This document shows, in pieces, positions 23,155-35,139 of a DNA stretch of 64,000 nt. Positions within the stretch are counted from its first letter, which is position 1; each line of letters starts with the position of its first letter. The stretch comes from Galeopsis tetrahit (Eukaryota > Streptophyta > Magnoliopsida > Lamiales > Lamiaceae): the NCBI GenBank assembly GCA_963675135.1, contig OY776119.1:41167198-41231197 (forward strand), written 5' to 3'. The notes beneath the pieces were generated by a model. It saw only the letters and a program-made list of their open reading frames with translations. It searched no databases and was not told where the DNA came from. Position numbers and translations under genes: made by a program.

Positions 23155-24155
23155 CAAAGTGCTCATCTATTTTATATATAAACTAATCAGTATTCATTAA
23201 AATATTTAATTAATTGTATTTTAATTTAATTGATGAAAGGGTAATGCAGTCTTTTTTTTATATGTAATTTCTTTTTGAAAATGTTTTGGGAAAGGGGAAT
23301 TTAGCGGTGGCCTTTGTAGAGAGGCTGAAAATGGTATTAAGTGTTATTAATTAATCGCATCAATCCAGTTTAAAACTTGTTCACGCAAAACCTGTGCATA
23401 CGTTTGTCATTTTTGTGGTGTGAAATGTTGGAATAAAGAAGTTAGTTGAGTGGATTCATCGAATGAAATATAAGAGTATTGAAAATTAGATAATAAAAAA
23501 TTCTGATGTAGGATCCACTTATTAGGAAAAAAGAGGCTTAATCAAACTGAAGCTGCTCACCAATGACAATAGTGACCCTTGCACCAATATACTAGTGACC
23601 TACCCCCAATTTATATAAAAGAAAATGCAGCTCCAAAATTCCCTAAATAGTTAAACATGTTGCACACCATTCCAATTAAAAAAACAGCAGTACTCTTGTT
23701 GGCAACAAAGTAAATTACTATGCATTCAAACAAACACACCCATAATAACAAACGAGCCTTAAATCACAAATAATTGGGGTAGACTACGTGAACCAGTACT
23801 CAAATCAGATTATGTAAATTAGTGGGAGTGAAAGCAAACCTTGTGAATTGGCACAACATGGGTTTCAGAGAGAGTAGATCCATCATTATCAATTATTTGT
23901 GCATTCATCATCAGAGTAATTTTGATGCATCAGAGAAGAAATTGGTGAAAAGAATGAGAGAATGATGGAACAAGCAATTTTAATGTGTATTATTTGTGCA
24001 TTCATCATCAAAGTGCGGGTTCGTTTCACACCTCACTAACTGCAAATATGGATCCCCCAACATTTTTTTAAAAGAAAAAAGAAATTAGGGCCTAACTAAT
24101 CATGTTATTTTAATGAATACTGATTAGTTTATATATAAAATAGATGAGCACTTTG
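23155..24155. mobile_element. 1-kb foldback element with perfect 49-bp inverted ends
   Basis: 23155-23203 and 24107-24155 are exact reverse complements over 49 bp (outer end CAAAGTGCTCATC). The 900-bp interior has no ORF of note. It contains an inverted copy of the repeat found at 16140-16350, and an ATTATTTGTGCATTCATCATCA direct repeat (about 23893 and 23989). No clear target duplication flanks it. Confidence 0.75.
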
Positions 24156-24361
24156 TGTGAAATGATATTAAAATAAGTTTATTATAAAATCAAATCTTTC
24201 TTAGGAAAGTTGGATATGTTTTTGCTATTTAGGGCTGAATTCCCTTGGGCGGTGATTAATGGGTTAGGTGGGAAACCGTGTGCACCGCAGGAGTAAAAAA
24301 GAAGGGGATTTTAGGGTTAGAGGTGTGAATGTCTTTAATACTATTTGACTCTTTGTAACTC

Positions 24362-24690
24362 ACCTCATTCTACCTTCAGAATTCACCTAAATAGCCATCT
24401 CCTTGTGTGACATTTGTTTGATCTCCGTGCGACCCTTAAAACACCATGCACCCATTTTTATTTTTTTGGCACAATGCCTTCTCCAAGTTTTCATTTGGAG
24501 AAATGCCATGCATCCAATTTTTTTTCTTTCTAAATTGTCACTCAAAATAATTTTTGGACCTAAATACCCATCTCCTTGTGTGACATTTGTGCGATCTCCG
24601 TGCAACCCTTGAAACTAAGGCAATTTAACTCAAGGTGTGGTTTACACTGTATTTATTAAATATTTCATAGGGATAAATTGTTCATTTGCA
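24362..24690. repeat. Interspersed repeat A, copy 3
   Basis: The longest copy of the family seen at 16455. It includes TACCTTCAGAATTCACCTAA, TTTGGAGAAATGCCATGCA and TTTATTAAATATTTCATA. It has no stable reading frame. Confidence 0.75.
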
Positions 24691-24933
24691 GCGTGACATT
24701 ATATGAAAGTAGTAATGATAAATAAGTTTTTTCACCCATAAATAAGTTTTTTCGGCCTTGAGGACAAGGCTTTTTTGAGTTAGATCAAATAAAAAGGGAA
24801 TTAGTTCCCTAATGAGTTGTCTAGTTTTGTGAATGACATTATATATTATTTGTGGTTATTCATTTTAAGAACGATCTGTGGAAGCTAATTGATTAAACTG
24901 CAATATATTGTTGTAATGAGCACAAACACATAC

Positions 24934-27120
24934 CTTATTAGATCAATACAAATGACGTTAAACGGGCCAACCCACGCTGCAAATGCATGAATGCCCAAAC
25001 CTTCATTTACCGATCCATCTCCGGAGTATGATTCCAGGGATTTTAGGCCTTCATAAGTTTTGCAGACAAGTGCTAGCATGGTTTCTCGGCCTAAATACAC
25101 TGAAAAAAAACCTGATTTACACAAGCAAAAAACAAAAAAAAATGTCAATCATACACGAGTTTCATGTTTCCACATACAACGACGAAATCTGTCATTTCAT
25201 CTAATGAAAGAATTAATGTGTGTGCAAGAAAATCGTATCCAGTTTCTCCATTAAGAAAATCATATAGGAAATATATATTATGCAATAAACGGCTAATTCT
25301 ATAATGCTTTGTATATCCACAACAAATGATGCTGGCATTATACATGTTGGAAGGAAAAGAAACAAGAGACGAATTAGACGAACCTGCAAAGGTTAATTAG
25401 GATCTTCAACTTTCCCAAGTAAAGCAACTACACCGACCACATCCTTAAATAGGAATTGAGAAGAAACCTGAGCTTCCTTTGCATGATTACACAAAAGGGC
25501 AGCTGCAGAGTTCTTGCACTTTAGAATCCGTTGAATTGTTTCTTCCTCGCTGTGTTCAGGGTTGTCATCTTCCTCTTTGGAGGAACTTGTTGTAAGATGC
25601 TTTCCAATTTCAACTGCAAGGAAAAGTAGGATAGAAATAGAATTAAAAATTGCTTAATGAGAAGTTCGTTCGAGAGTCGAAGAAATTGCTTAATTTGGAT
25701 TAGATACCTTCCATATAGAGAATTGAGCTGTCCAATTTGTTATTCTGACATTTTAAGAAGTCGATATTTTCCTCATGATGCTTGATTTTTTTCCCTAGTT
25801 CCTGCAGTTCATCCATAAGTTCCTGCAACAAATAAATTGATTCGTGTCATTTTCACCAGAAGAAAATAACTACATTAAAAGAAGTTTCACTAACAAACTG
25901 TATCTTTTCATTTTTAAGCTAATAAAGCAAGTGAAACTAAACACAAATTCATAAGCACGACGACATAAGAGAGTTAGCAGTAAACCTTAGATTTGTTTGT
26001 AACTGTCTCAGCGCGCTGAGGCATTCCATTTTGCATGTTATCCCCTGGAAATGGAGAATTCTATCCCTCGGGGTTATTGTTTTCCGGGGGAGACGCAACC
26101 GAAGCCCTTGAAGAAGCAGAATGCAGCTGGCATAAAAACAACAATTAATACTCAGCCTTGAATACCATAAAACACATGGAAACCGACGAACCTTTACACG
26201 TATGTGTTAAGAATTCTCAAGTAGACAAGTATGAAAGTATGTTAAGGTTTCTCCATGTAGAATACGGCGTAAAAAGCTCATGCTAAAAATGGAACCTAAA
26301 GCTTATTCATTGTCAACGGAATCAGACCGTTGTATTAAGTGCATAACAATTGTGATAAATCACTTGGATCTGATAGATCAAATTTGCCACATTGATGTTA
26401 TGATAATCATTCGGATTATCAACCAAACAATACAATAGTAAACATTACCATTTCTCACTACTACCATTTCCATTCCTAATTTTTTTCTGAACAGCAAAAA
26501 GGGTATTATAAAATACTCAACAGGGTCAATCAGAGTTACAATTATAAAATAACACGAAGACTAATCACTCAGAGCTTCTTAACAACAAAGTCTAGGGTTA
26601 CCATTTCCATTCCTAATAACAAACCGAACAGCCCCTAAACCAAATTAGCAAACTGGTTTAAACCTTAAAAGCATAAAGTAACGCTTTTTGCTTTTTTTAA
26701 AGAGAACCTAGGTTAAGAACTTTACAAGGGAGAAATTGGAAACAGATGAAAAATAAGTGTACGGTTCGATACTTAGGTCACTTGCCACATTGGTGTTATA
26801 TTCCAAAATTAAGGAATCCCCATTCCTTGAGATTTTAGGTGGAATAGTTATGATAATCATTCGGATTATCAACCAAACAATACAATAATAAAGATCGAGT
26901 ATTTCTCACTACTAACATTTCCATTCCTAACCCTAAAAACCGAATTAGCAAACTGGTTTCAACATAATTAAAAGCTTAAAGTAACGCTTTTGGTTCAAAA
27001 ATCCAATGCAAAAACACAAAAGGCTGTCAATCAAAATCATCAAAACAACTAACAAATACAATTTCACGCCAAGAATCTAGGGTTTCGTACGTGTGCTACC
27101 TCTTTGTTGTCTGTACTCAT
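24934..27120 (-). pseudogene. DMS3: DMS3-like SMC-hinge protein, minus-strand copy
   Basis: DMS3 works with DRD1 and RDM1 in RNA-directed DNA methylation. Exons with splice signals are 27100-27120, 25986-26126, 25708-25822, 25384-25613 and 24934-25099. They encode a coiled-coil part (ELMDELQELGKKIKHHEENI), EETIQRILKCKNSAAALLC, then KDVVGVVALLGKVEDPN and YLGRETMLALVCKTYEGL...NEGLGIHAFAAWVGPFNVICID, which are close to the start of the DMS3 hinge region. Breaks are TAG at 26061-26063 where the sister copy has CAG, and PN-TAA in place of PNLSR near 25395. Exon 2 also differs at its start (CTGCATTC versus ATGCATTC). Exons after 24934 are missing. The 5' flank to 27307 matches the sister copy at 32722 onward. 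Confidence 0.88.
26480..26598 (-). mobile_element. LINE 3' end in intron 1 of the DMS3-like copy
   Basis: It is flanked by TACCATTTCCATTCCTAA at 26462-26479 and 26599-26616. It corresponds, inverted, to the insertion at 33205-33339 in the sister gene, with the same target site. A nearby partial intron duplication (about 26790-26960) holds the site once, without an insert. Confidence 0.8.
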
Positions 27121-27319
27121 TTTCTGGTTCAATGGCAGTGGAGCGGCGGAAGGAGAGTGAAGTTTTTTGTGTAACCCTAATCCTTCAGAGTCAGTTTAAG
27201 CGTTAATGTTGACTGTGGTCTAAGTCTAACCCTAGTCCTTACCGTTAAAGTTGACAGTGGTCCTAATGGTCCTAGATCAAATGGGTCACTAATGGGTTAC
27301 AAAACAACTAGTATAATGA

Positions 27320-27628
27320 ATCTTGAAATATTTAAATTTTCTTCTCAACTCATCAAGAGATCGATATTGTTTCTTGGGAATCTCTTACAAAGCTGATGTG
27401 TACAATTTCGGAATCTTGCTGACCAAAAGAAAGACTTGAGAGGAAATGACAAAAAGTCTAGTCAATATTTACCTTATTGGATATATGATTGCTTTGAACA
27501 ACACAGGGATATTGGGATTCGAAAAAATGATTATCAAAATGATGGTGCAACGAATATTGTAAATATGACGACGATAGAGAGGCATTGTAGTGCATACAAA
27601 TGAGCCCCGACAATCGACCTTCAAAGGA
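27320..27628 (+). pseudogene. LRK10L-like kinase C-lobe fragment
   Basis: It reads ISYKADVYNFGILLT, then KDLRGNDKKSSQYLPYWIYDCFEQHRDIG and MTTIERHCSA with PDNRPS-like DNA, in several frames. The start is cut at the boundary of the inverted duplication. The end meets CACTACAAAAAAACGG (27627 onward), an orphan CACTA-like terminus. Confidence 0.72.
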
Positions 27629-27879
27629 ACACTACAAAAAAACGGGGAGATAAATGACAATTTTTTTTTTTGCGACGGCCGCATGCATATTCATTGCGGA
27701 TTGCAACGAATTTGGTTAAATGGTCGAAGTAAAAAAAATGTGAAGAAATTGCACCCAGAAAGGAAAACAACATTGTATTTTAAATTTATCTTACATATCT
27801 AATTACATAATCTTATAAAAATTGTAATTTTAATTCTTTGTGCTTTATTAAATCTATCTTACATATCTAATTAAAGTTG

Positions 27880-29420
27880 AAGCATAAGTAGGTGGCTCAA
27901 ATGTTGTCTCAATAGATATGACCGGGGTCGAGGGAGTGGGGACGTGAACTTCAGAGAGAATGGAGCAGCGACCTCCGTGGATGAACGGGCTATAGAACGT
28001 TATTTTCTTGAGGACCAGGATATAGGATTAGAACTGAGAAAAACAACATAGGCACTAGTGGAGGTACAATCATCGCAATTCATAGCCCAGTCAACATAGG
28101 TGAAGCAATGAAGGGAGAGGGGGAGTCCCATCGAAGAGTAATGCCAAGAGAACGGGTACCGTTAAGGTACCAAAGAAGACGGTTGACTGCCCCTAATGGA
28201 TTTTCGTCGGAGCATGCATGAACTAAGATAGTTTGTTCACCGCAAAGGCAATGTCAGGCTGAGTAAACATGAGATACTGAAGACTCCCCAAGGATTGACG
28301 ATAATTGGTAGCTTCAGAGGGACCGGAATAGTCAACAAAGGATAGAGTGATAGTAGAAGCAAGGGGATTTGAACTTGCTTAGCATGAAACATATTGTCTT
28401 TATCAAGGAGATTTGTGACATACTTTTGCTTAACCAGTGTGCAAGAGGCCTCCATTCGTAGAACTTCCACACCAAGTAAGTAAAAGAGAGAGAGACGAGA
28501 TCCTTAACAAAAAATGTCGAGGTTAGGGAGGACACAATAGTTGACAAAAATGAATGATCATTGCTTGTGAGTATAAAATCATCAACATAAACCAAAAAGT
28601 AAGCAATGGTGTGCTGGTGACCATAGACAAGAAAAAGACATTCGTCGGACTTTTTGTGGAAAAACCCAAAGAGGACACAGAATCACGAAGCACGTTGTAC
28701 CAAGTATGTGGCTTGCTTAAGGTCGTAGATGGACTTGTGAAGCTTTCACACATAGGATGAAAAGTTGTTATTTGAGAAACCCGGGGGTTGGGACATGTAA
28801 ACCTCATCTGGAAGTGTGCCATGCAAGAAGACATTGTTAACGTCAAACTGTCTTAGGGGCTAATTCTCAAAGATAGCCAGAGAGACAATGATGTGGACTA
28901 TGGTTGGCTTCACAACAGGGCTAAAAGTCTCAAAGTATTGTAAATAACAAGACGCTGATGAAAACCCTTGGCAACAAAACGAACTTTAAACTTATCAACT
29001 GGACCATCAACATTGTGTTTGATCCGGAAGACCCATTTACATCCAACAACATTCTGAGATGCAACTGGTGGTACCAGATCTCATGTACCATTTTTTAGAA
29101 GGGCTGGGAACTCAACGAACATAGCATCTCACCAATGATTATCCTGAAGAGCTTGAGACACAGTTCAAGATTAAATATCAAAATGAACAGATAAGGCGAG
29201 ACCATACCTAGGATTAGGCTTAAAAATATTGTTCCTCACCCAAGTAACCATGGGGTGCCGAGAAGGCGGAGAATCTAGTGAAGGAGCTCGTCGGAAGAAC
29301 ATAGGGGTTGCCGGAATAAAAACAACAAGCTCAAGTAGTGGAGTGGATTTGGAATATATAGGATCAGATGTGTTCAAGCGTTTTTATTCTCCTTTTTGTT
29401 TCTTCTTTTACTGGGCTCAT
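27880..29420 (-). pseudogene. Ty1-copia pol remnant (integrase end, RT, RNase H)
   Basis: In minus-strand order: HPMVTWVRNNIFKPNPRYGLALS (29171-29377), RT with LHG-type and YVDDFILTSNDHSF (28332-28595), SLGSLQYL-like and PDIAFAVNK-type sequence, then an RNase H end with STSAY and SWSS (about 28000). Many frameshifts and stops occur. No LTRs were found. This is a dead fragment. Confidence 0.85.
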
Positions 29421-30049
29421 CTTCGCAACAGGTTTCATCATTTTATTTCCTTTTGTGATGGGGCTTTTCATCTACAATAAAATATTGTCTATAAAGGTAT
29501 GCTTCGGACTAGCCATAATATGGCTATATAAATTATAAACTACTCGGAAGTCCTGCAAGAAATGGTCAAGACTCTTGAATGAAATTACTAATATTGGAAG
29601 GATACATCATGTCATTTTGCCAACATAGCTAGTTCGATATCGTGCGCAAAGATCCAAAACGTGCCCTTGTATTTGATTTCATGCATAATAATTCCCTTCA
29701 TAAGCAAATCTATATTGGAGAAAAAAAAATGAATTCCATGAGCAGAGGGAGGAAGTGTGAGAATATTACATTTCAGAGTCGTTGAGGCATTCAAATTCGA
29801 CATTTCGACATTTAGCCTCACAATACAGTTTCCGATGATAAGTTCATTCCCAAAATCTCTAATATGGGCAAGCTACTGGATAAGAAGGTGAAACTTGACA
29901 CTAGTTTTGACTGAATATGATACAAACTTTAACTGAAACTTGTCATTGCTAATGTAACCGAGCAATATTAGTTCAAATAAAACAATTACAAGTAAAAGAA
30001 ACGTGACACTATCGTGGACTGAAATGTGACACTAACTTGTAATTCTTCC

Positions 30050-30480
30050 TTATATGCCTTCCTTGTCTAGTTTCAATCCTCTAAAGACCATAAATATCCA
30101 TGTAAACCATAAGTTCCAAATTATGCAATGCCAAAGAGCAGCCCAAATCTTCTTTCTTCTTGCATCCACCAATAAGCAATGATTTTTATAGTGATCCAGA
30201 CATACCCCAGCAGCAACTGACTCTATGTCAAACCATCCGTAGATCTTCTTCCAAATATACGATGCAATTGAGCAGGAAAAAAATAAGTGTGAAGTTTTCT
30301 CGATGCAATTCGGATTGAATGCTCCAGTTCACAGTTGTCGGTATCTTATCTTGAACCAATGTCCATGAAAAAACAGTCACTTTAAGAAGAACCAATCTAT
30401 TCCACAGAGAATTAAAACCTTCCAAGCTCGGACTCGTTGAAGAATTTGCCTTCGAGATCAACTCGTATGTTGAGTTGACA
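30050..30480 (-). pseudogene. LINE reverse-transcriptase C-terminal (zf-RVT) remnant
   Basis: The minus-strand frame at 30228-30461 has FNSLWNRLVLLKVTVFSWTLVQDKIPT. It then continues, with shifts, into IWKKIYGWF- and LWHCIIWNLW-like sequence. This is the conserved tail of plant L1-type RT. Flanking bases 29420-30050 and 30480-30957 hold no recognisable gene; a degraded kinase-like piece (MNEI.NI.RIHHV) is faintly visible near 29570-29700. Confidence 0.65.
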
Positions 30481-30957
30481 GTTTAGACACCATCCGAATT
30501 GGGGTTCCATGACCATGAATCTTCCTCTTTCGGTGACTTCATGTACCTGCTAACAACATCTGAAATATTGTTAAGTTAAGACTCTTTCCATGTAGAAATA
30601 CGACCAAGAATCGCCTACCCAAACTACGCTATCTGCCACAAGACAATGTACGTAGGAACAATCTAGGAAACAATTCTTTGAGACTCCTTCCCCCCACCCA
30701 CTTATCAATCCAAAAACTAGTAAATTAAATTATATTCTTTTAAAAATTGTAATTGCATGTACTGTGTTATTTACTTCATAAATTCTAATTTCATTATTAA
30801 ATCTATCTTTAATATATAAATTATTTTTGATCATATATTAAAAATATATTCTCAAATTTAAAAAAATGTATATATAGTGTTTATAAAATAGAATACATTT
30901 AATATAATCGCATTACATCTTTTAGAATATGTAACTATTTATACATACATATATATA

Positions 30958-31588
30958 CAGTAAAACATCTCTATAGTCATATCCTTGGGACCACAAAAAA
31001 ATATTCCTAAATGGGGGTTCTTCCTAAATAGAGTTATAAGGTTTTTTTTTTTTAAATGCATGTATATTATATAATGGTATAATTAGTAGATACATGTACA
31101 TGATGTAATGTGTTGAACTTAATTGAACTAATTTACTCACGTAATATGAAAAGACAATACTCAAGAGTCACCCACCATATATGCATGTACTTGCTTTTGA
31201 TTGCTTTAATTTTTTCATCTATAAATACTATGTATAATACATTTTTTTTATCAATTACATCAAATCAACATTTTCTTCACGCATATAATGGCACCAAAAA
31301 TACAAGAGAACTCAAATGAGGTTACAATACAAAAGATTAAATCATTGTCACAATCAACCTTGAACAAGTATTTTAAATCAACTTAAATCTATTGTAAAAT
31401 TATATATATTATTATGATTTATTCCTAAATGGAGGTGTATTTCTTTATGTTGGGACTTGAAAAAATATGAATTATGACAATATGGAGTTTATTCCAAATT
31501 ATAACTGGTCCCAAGTTGGGACCATGAATTTTTATTCCTAAAGAGAGTTTATTCCTTAATAGAGTATTCTTTTTAAGAGGTTTTACTG
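30958..31588. mobile_element. Pogo-like (Tc1/mariner) non-autonomous element
   Basis: A 631-bp AT-rich element with ends CAGTAAAACATCTC and, reverse-complemented, CAGTAAAACCTCTT. It is flanked by TA on both sides (30956-30957, 31589-31590). The interior contains TGGGACC-type motifs near both ends. The CAGTAAAACCTCT end is known from plant pogo/Emigrant-type elements. It has no transposase. Confidence 0.75.
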
Positions 31589-31639
31589 TATTACATAATA
31601 AAAAATTTAATCTAGAATAAATGTTAACATTAAAAAATA

Positions 31640-32714
31640 TATAAAAAACTCCGTCACAAATTTGAGACGAATGAAATTTTTGTTTCAAAAAATAAATAAA
31701 AATTTGTAGCAAAATCCATCACAAACCTGAGACGAAATAAGTATTTGTTTCCAAAATTGGTGCAAAATACATCGCTCCGTGTGAAGAACACCGCCGCCTC
31801 TGTTTGAATAAGAAGGCCGTCGTCGTCGTTCGTTGAAGAAAGCCGCCATCGCCGTCCGTTGAAGAAGCCCTCCACCGGATCTGTAAGAAGTTGGCCCCCT
31901 CTCCACCAGAAATCGACCCCCTCCCCACCAGAAATCGGCCACGTGTGAAGAAGACTGCGGCCCTAACAACGCCACTCTTTTTGCAGCACCTCCTCCCCTT
32001 CTGCACAGGTAACGATTATCGCGGCCACAACCCGTCCCCTTGGCTGCTGTTCGCGGCGGTCGCACCCCATCCTCCTTTAAGCGGTCAACGCCCCCCACCT
32101 CCTCCCTCCAAGAAAGTCGTCGCCAACACCCCCTCTTATGCTGTCGTCGCCGTCAAACGAAGGTAAGTAGGGTTTTGGAATTTTTGTTACAGATAAAAAA
32201 AATTAAATTAGGGTTTGAAATTTTTGGTTGGTTTTTAAATTTGTTCGAAATTTTTTTCCGAATCTAGTTACTTTATTCGATTTTTTTTCCCGAACATCGT
32301 GTCCGATTTTTTTTCAGACAAATGAAAATTGTTTTGGAATTTTTTTCGAACACAATGAGTTTGTTTTGGAAAAACTTTCGAACATATTCACTTTGTTCGG
32401 GTAAAATTTTTGAACAACTCTTTTTTTTTTCGGACAATGTTGATTTGTCCGAAAAAAATCCCGAAATACAGTCTTTTGTGTTTGTTAAGATTTTTTTTTT
32501 TGTTGAAATTTTGTGTTTCTTGAAGAATAGTTGATGTTTTGATGGTGATGGTGGGGTGATTTTGACATTAAATGGATTTGGTGGGTGTACTCATCTTTCT
32601 TTCTTTTTTAAATTTCACGCGAGGGGTATATAGGACATTTCACATGTCCTGAAGGATGGAAAAAAAGTGTGATGGGTGTCCTCAATAAGTCTGTGTGTGC
32701 GTATAACCGTGGCC
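31640..32714. mobile_element. Mutator-like element remnant with preserved right end
   Basis: The right end, GCGTATAACCGTGGCC (to 32714), matches the terminus of the complete element at 51177-52388. The interiors also correspond: a GC- and proline/arginine-codon-rich exon-like part (31780-32165, ending at GTAAGTAGGG) followed by a T-rich part with FEIF-like TTCGGACA and CCGAAA motifs. The left terminus is missing. ORFs on both strands are not conserved and are not called as genes. Confidence 0.55.
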
Positions 32715-33204
32715 GTTATTTTGTAACCCATTAGTGGCCCATTTGGACCACATTCAACTTTAACGGTAAGGACTAGGGTAGACATAGACCACTGTCAACT
32801 TTAATGGTAAGGATTAGGGTACATATAGACCACTGTCAAATATAACGCTTAAACTGACTCTGGGTTACACAAAAAACTTCACTCTCCTTCCACTTCCACC
32901 GCTCCACTGCCACTGAACCAGAAAATGAGTACAGACGACGAAGAGGTAGCTTGACTTAATTCTTCTTACTTTCAGTTACTGTTTTTGGCTGAGAAAGCAC
33001 ACGAAACCCTAGATTCTTGGCGTCAAGGTTGTTTTGATGATTTTGATTGAAAGCTTTTTGTGTTTTTGTATTGGATTTATGCATCAAACCATCTTCCTCT
33101 TTTTTTCAAAAGCCAAAAGCGTTACTTTAAGCTTTTAATGTTTAAACCAGTTTGCTAATTCCGTTTAGGGGCTGTTCGGTTTGTTATTAGGAATGGAAAT
33201 GGTA

Positions 33205-33339
33205 ACCCTAGACTTTGTTGTTAGAAGATCTGAGTGATTAGATTAGTCTTCGTGTTTTTTATAATTGTTACTCTGATTGACCCTGTTGAGTATCCCCGAT
33301 ACGTGTTAATATAATACCCTTTTTGCTGTTAAAAAAAAA
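33205..33339 (+). mobile_element. LINE 3' end in intron 1 of the DMS3-like copy
   Basis: 135 bp ending in an A-run, flanked by an 18-bp duplication TTAGGAATGGAAATGGTA (33187-33204, 33340-33357). It has the same insertion point and sequence as 26480-26598, so it was present before the two DMS3-like copies separated. The rest of intron 1 (32946-34031) shows nothing else. Confidence 0.85.
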
Positions 33340-34101
33340 TTAGGAATGGAAATGGTAGTAGTGAGAAATGGTAATGTTTAATATTGTATTGTTTGGTTAT
33401 CATAACTATTCCACCCAAAATCTCAAGGAATGGGGATTCCTTAATTTTGGAATATAATATCAATGTGGCAAGTGACCTAAGTATCGAACCGAACACTAAT
33501 TTTTCATTTGTTTCCAATTTCTCCCTTGGAATATATATAGTTGCATATGTGGCAATAACTTATTGCTAATCATCGTGTAATATTTGTATTTGTTATATTT
33601 AATGATCTTGATCCTTCATGTTATGTACTTAATACAACGGTCTGATTTTCGTAGACAATAAATAAGATTTAGGTTCCATTTTTAGCAGCAGCTTTTTACA
33701 CCATACTCAACCTACTTTCATACTTGTCTAATTGAAAATTCGTAACATATACGTGTAAATGTTCGTGGGGTATCTGGAAGTCAAGAAATAGGGCAATCTT
33801 TTCTAATGCCATTCCTAACACAATTGATGCTTTTGAAGAATGTTGTGTTAGATCATATATTGTCTAATCCTTGGATATATGTGTTTTGAGTTTGTAATTG
33901 TGTAAGTTATCTTGTATTAGTGGCAGTGTTTGAGTGACTTGTAATTTTGTTGGAGAACCCCTTGTACTCCTAATTTTATAAATTTGTTGCTGTTTCATCA
34001 AGGCTCATGAGTATTGTTGTTTTTATGCCAGATGCATTCTCAATATTCTTCAAGTGGTTCAGCCGTGACTCCCCCGGAAAACAATAACCCCGAGGGACAG
34101 A

Positions 34102-34560
34102 CACTACAAAAAACGCGCGGTTTACCGACGGATCTACCGACGGAATTGTGGTCGGTAGGCGTGGTTTCCGACGGAACTACCGACGGAATAATTCAGTCGG
34201 TTCTAGGCTCGTCGGCCCGGTTTACCGATGGAATTTTTTTTTTCGTCGGTAATACCGACGGATTCCCGACGGAATAAATCAGTCGAGTCTGCCGACGGAT
34301 CTCATTCCGTCGGTAGGTCGAATGACCCGTTTTGAAACCGGGTCTGATTTCTGTCAGCAATTCCGTCGGACGTCCGTCGGTAGTACCGACGGACTTGCCG
34401 ACGGAAATTTATTTTAGAATTTTTTTTTCAAAAATATATCCGTCGGCTTCTGTCGGGAATTCCGTCGGATCTGCCGACGGAACTCGATTTTATATTTTTT
34501 AATTCGGAATTATATTCCGTCGGTGCCCGTCGGTAGTATTATTCGTCGGTAGTAAGGTAA
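34102..34560. repeat. Left subterminal repeat region of the CACTA element
   Basis: More than a dozen CCGACGG or CCGTCGG motifs in both orientations, often paired to form short hairpins. Such arrays bind the TNPA-type protein in En/Spm. AT-rich non-coding sequence then runs to 35140. Confidence 0.88.
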
Positions 34561-35139
34561 CCCAAATAAAAATTACTGGGGCGGATCGGACCCGACCCGA
34601 CCCGCTACCTGTTATTAAGGCCACCATTTATTCTGGCCTTGCTAGGAATCGAACCCGGGTGTGTGTTACTTGTTCGTAATTGTAATATTAATTGTATATG
34701 TACTCATTTTCGGCCCATTTTTTTTTTAAAATTCATAAAATTAATTTCTTTCATATTTATCAAATAATTAAATTTGAAATCTATAATTTATATTTTTATA
34801 ATTTATATATTTTAAAATACTAAAATATTCATATTTTAACTAAAATACTAATATGTTTTAGTAAAAAATACATTTTTTTGCTAATTATTTTTTAAAAAAT
34901 TTCAAAAAATTAATGTCATTCACATAAATTAAATAATTAAATTTGTAATCTATAATTTATATATTTTTAAATACTAAAATATTCATTTTTTTTACTAAAA
35001 TATTCATTTTTTTGCTAATTATATTTTAAAAAATTTCAAAAAATTAATTTTTTTCACAATTTTTAGTTGTAACTTAATGATAAATATTTTTAAATTGTAC
35101 ATCTAATAAAATAATTAGCTTACATTATATAATTTATTA

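Noticed and set aside
24750..24800. GGCCTTGAGGACAAGGC as a retrotransposon remnant
   Set aside because: It matches the end of the chromovirus polyprotein (LEDKA) over less than 20 bases, too little to define an element.
27627..27680. CACTACAAAAAAACGGGGAG as the end of another CACTA element
   Set aside because: No matching right terminus or CCGACGG-type subterminal array was found before 32.7 kb. It may be a leftover end, but it cannot be bounded.
31685..32170. Overlapping plus- and minus-strand ORFs (proline- or arginine-rich)
   Set aside because: They come from GC-rich Mutator-like cargo, are open on both strands through composition alone, and the related element at 51 kb does not keep them.
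34600..34680. CGGGTTCGATTCC on the minus strand as a SINE or tRNA B-box
   Set aside because: No A-box at the expected distance, no tail and no target duplication.
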